Assembly (NCBI RefSeq): GCF_000017245.1
Contig: NC_009655.1
Location: 1,054,001-1,118,000 of the forward strand
DNA: 64,000 nt
Direction of reading: 5' to 3'
Source: Actinobacillus succinogenes 130Z
Lineage (GTDB): Bacteria; Pseudomonadota; Gammaproteobacteria; Enterobacterales; Pasteurellaceae
Positions 63,859 to 64,000 of this stretch are shown piece by piece. How positions within the stretch are numbered: the first letter of the stretch is position 1; the number at the start of each line of letters is the position of its first letter. Below the pieces are notes generated by a model. The model did not search any database. It was not told where the DNA came from and worked only from the letters and a program-made list of their open reading frames with translations. Both the position numbers and the translations under genes were made by a program.

Positions 63859-64000
63859 TTAACCCGCCGGTTTGGCATCTTCAATCGGAACATATTGCGG
63901 AGCGACGGGTTGTGCGGGTTGTACGATAATCGGAGCGGCACCGCCCGGTTGAGCCTCTACCACTGCCGGTCTGGCACTAATGCAAAAATTCTGGTTTTTA
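63859..64000 (-). CDS. C-terminal end of an unidentified protein (partial)
   Basis: About 47 codons are open on the minus strand up to a TAA at 63859-63861. The tail contains NQNFCISARPAVVEAQPG followed by a Pro/Ala/Gln-rich stretch (VQPAQPVAPQYVPIED). I do not recognise the protein. The stop codon is followed by a USS hairpin, which supports a real gene end. The rest lies outside the window. Confidence 0.5.
   Translation of the reverse strand, partial: KNQNFCISARPAVVEAQPGGAAPIIVQPAQPVAPQYVPIEDAKPAG

Overview
The window is chromosomal DNA from a member of the Pasteurellaceae. The 9-mer AAGTGCGGT (the Haemophilus-type DNA uptake signal sequence, USS) and its complement occur dozens of times, often as inverted pairs behind genes. 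Gene content and order are also typical of the family (purC-argG, ptsHI-crr, tsaE-amiB-mutL-miaA-hfq-hflX, fhuCDBA, pntAB). The Haemophilus-type rather than Actinobacillus-type USS, together with a large two-partner secretion locus, suggests a species near Basfia/Mannheimia succiniciproducens; the species name is inference.

Layout. 1-7.2 kb (minus strand): topoisomerase IV parE (cut by the window edge), translation factor ettA, tRNA-modifying trhP and release factor prfC, with a possible FNR-controlled small RNA between trhP and ettA. 7.4-10.5 kb (plus): purC, a YeeZ-like oxidoreductase and argG. 10.6-17.4 kb (minus): the conserved tsaE-amiB-mutL-miaA-hfq-hflX operon, then tRNA-Gly and orn. 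18.4-24.1 kb (plus): rsgA, the PTS operon ptsH-ptsI-crr, ybaB, recR and a YcdY-like chaperone. 24.2-29.2 kb: the ycc block (yccS, yccF, csgI/yccT, yccX, tusE, yccA), ending at tRNA-Ser(UGA).

29.6-44.8 kb is the accessory part: a two-partner secretion / contact-dependent inhibition (CDI) island between tRNA-Ser and feoA. It has a frameshifted TpsB transporter, a 2590-residue TpsA/CdiA exoprotein ending in a lipase-like alpha/beta-hydrolase domain, a small lipoprotein as candidate immunity protein, a second frameshifted copy of the hydrolase module with its own related lipoprotein, an orphan VENN-type CdiA-CT module ending in a nuclease-like toxin with its CdiI, and decayed remnants of another TpsA. 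The hydrolase/lipoprotein pairs and the recombination joints between modules are the most interesting content.

45-54 kb is devoted to iron: feoA-feoB plus a small Cys-rich membrane protein (ferrous iron, with FNR and Fur sites upstream) and fhuCDBA (ferric hydroxamate uptake), with sfsA between them. 54.3-64 kb: pntAB (transhydrogenase), recG, a SpoT lacking the region between the TGS and zinc-finger domains, rpoZ, gmk, gapA, and the end of an unidentified gene. No rRNA, CRISPR array, insertion sequence or prophage was seen.
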